A stretch of DNA of 34,725 bases from Cytophagales bacterium (GTDB lineage: Bacteria > Bacteroidota > Bacteroidia > Cytophagales > 172606-1): positions 1 to 34,725 of the forward strand of contig JAUJNL010000049.1 in the NCBI GenBank assembly GCA_030448185.1. The letters are read 5' to 3'. The notes under the pieces are model-generated. The model did not search any database and was not told where the DNA came from. It saw only the letters and a list, made by a program, of their open reading frames with translations. The first letter of the stretch is position 1; the number at the start of each line of letters is the position of its first letter. The translations under genes and the position numbers were made by a program. Shown here in pieces: positions 33,995 through 34,725 of this stretch.

Positions 33995-34725
33995 ATGACT
34001 ACTGATACCCGGCAAAACACGCACCGCAAAGCTGCAATTGACGCATTTGAGTCACCTGATTTATATGCCATTGACGACTTGCTTACGGAAGAACATAAAC
34101 TTATCCGGAGCACCGTCCGATCTTTCGTAAAGAAAGAGATTTCTCCCATTATTGAAGATTACGCGCAACGGGCCGAGTTTCCGCAGTTTATGGTCCGGAA
34201 GTTCGGGGAAATCGGTGCGTTTGGCCCGACTATCCCGGCAGCGTACGGCGGCGGTGGCCTGGATTATATTTCTTACGGACTAATTATGCAGGAAATTGAG
34301 CGGGGCGACTCTGGTATGCGTTCTACGGCTTCGGTGCAGGGATCATTGGTCATGTATCCCATTTACAAATACGGTTCCGAAGAACAGAAGCGCAAATACT
34401 TGCCCAAACTAGCTTCCGGTGAAATGCTGGGATGCTTTGGCCTCACGGAACCTGATCACGGTTCCAATCCGGCCGGTATGCGGACCAATATTAAAGACAT
34501 GGGTGACCACTATCTGCTCAATGGAGCTAAAATGTGGATTTCCAATTCTCCCTTCGCCCAGATTGCGGTGGTATGGGCCAAGAATGAGGCAGGCCGCATT
34601 AAAGGATTGATTGTAGAACGCGGAATGGAAGGATTTACCACTCCGGAAACGCACCAAAAATGGTCGTTACGCGCCAGCACGACTGGCGAACTGGTATTTG
34701 ACAACGTGAAAGTACCCAAAGAAAA
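33995..34725 (+). CDS. Acyl-CoA dehydrogenase, glutaryl-CoA dehydrogenase-like (3' truncated)
   Basis: 243 codons are present and the frame runs off the window. It begins MTTDTRQNTHRKAAIDAFES and contains the N-terminal helical domain, the flavin/substrate signature EMLGCFGLTEPDHGSNPAGM, and RSTASVQGSLVMYPIYKYGS with KYLPKLASGE, which match glutaryl-CoA dehydrogenase (GcdH) best among acyl-CoA dehydrogenases. GcdH oxidises and decarboxylates glutaryl-CoA to crotonyl-CoA in lysine and tryptophan breakdown. The catalytic Glu is expected further downstream and is not seen. It is divergent from the tryptophan dioxygenase gene, in line with a joint catabolic role. Confidence 0.9.
   Translation, partial: MTTDTRQNTHRKAAIDAFESPDLYAIDDLLTEEHKLIRSTVRSFVKKEISPIIEDYAQRAEFPQFMVRKFGEIGAFGPTIPAAYGGGGLDYISYGLIMQEIERGDSGMRSTASVQGSLVMYPIYKYGSEEQKRKYLPKLASGEMLGCFGLTEPDHGSNPAGMRTNIKDMGDHYLLNGAKMWISNSPFAQIAVVWAKNEAGRIKGLIVERGMEGFTTPETHQKWSLRASTTGELVFDNVKVPKE

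Noticed and set aside
1..34725. tRNA, rRNA, riboswitch or CRISPR array
   Set aside because: No cloverleaf, no conserved rRNA words, no regularly spaced direct repeats and no known riboswitch core were seen by eye.

Overview
The window looks like chromosomal DNA from a Bacteroidota bacterium, most likely order Cytophagales (Spirosoma-like). Evidence: a secreted FG-GAP protein with a type IX secretion C-terminal sorting domain, DUF4199 membrane proteins, dxr next to rseP, an operon that places efp between fabH and accB, Bacteroidota-type promoters (TAnnTTTG -7 boxes) and almost no Shine-Dalgarno sequences. The genus is not provable from the sequence alone.

Layout. 1-1561: end of a T9SS cargo protein and a tiny membrane protein, converging on a perfect 28-bp palindrome. 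2122-5009: minus-strand run of C-terminal dxr, a Uma2 nuclease-fold gene and the site-2 protease rseP. About 5010-8900: a scrambled tract with no intact gene. It holds two broken versions of one locus, a Uma2 gene overlapping the dxr start by ATGA, sharing exact 20-36 bp blocks separated by unrelated insertions and deletions. It is either a decayed duplication or a misassembly. 8923-14679: a fatty-acid/ribosome operon on the minus strand (DUF177/YceD, rpmF, plsX, fabH, efp, accB, accC). 15009-22403: an outer-membrane barrel protein, a GT2 glycosyltransferase, a dead ISKra4-type insertion sequence with 8-bp target repeats, two DUF4199 genes, a PyrC-like protein lacking the HxH metal motif, and hemB. 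22459-24118: small accessory genes (coiled-coil protein, SMI1/KNR4 protein, antitoxin-like/PIN pair). 24161-28145: two Hanks-type Ser/Thr kinases in tandem with unusual extra domains. 28407-31635: a beta-CASP metallo-beta-lactamase RNase interrupted by an in-frame TAG, and a MORN-repeat/beta-barrel fusion. 31720-31922: a MITE with 18-bp perfect terminal inverted repeats and a 6-bp target duplication. 31980-34725: a frameshifted zinc-ribbon gene, tryptophan 2,3-dioxygenase and, divergently, the start of a glutaryl-CoA-dehydrogenase-like gene.

How the genes work together. The 8.9-14.7 kb operon couples acetyl-CoA carboxylase subunits, PlsX and FabH (malonyl-CoA supply, phospholipid and fatty-acid initiation) with L32 and EF-P. 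The kinase pair is the most original part. One kinase begins with a lipoyl/biotinyl-like domain whose acceptor lysine is replaced. The other carries a predicted extracytoplasmic NTF2-like domain. Both contain a similar ~45-residue helical module and linkers rich in an SSF motif. The dioxygenase and the acyl-CoA dehydrogenase fit aromatic/lysine amino-acid breakdown.

Caution: at least four single-base frameshifts in otherwise well-conserved genes, each explained by one extra base, plus the scrambled 5-9 kb tract, suggest that part of this sequence carries assembly or sequencing error. Broken genes here should not be read as biology until checked against reads.
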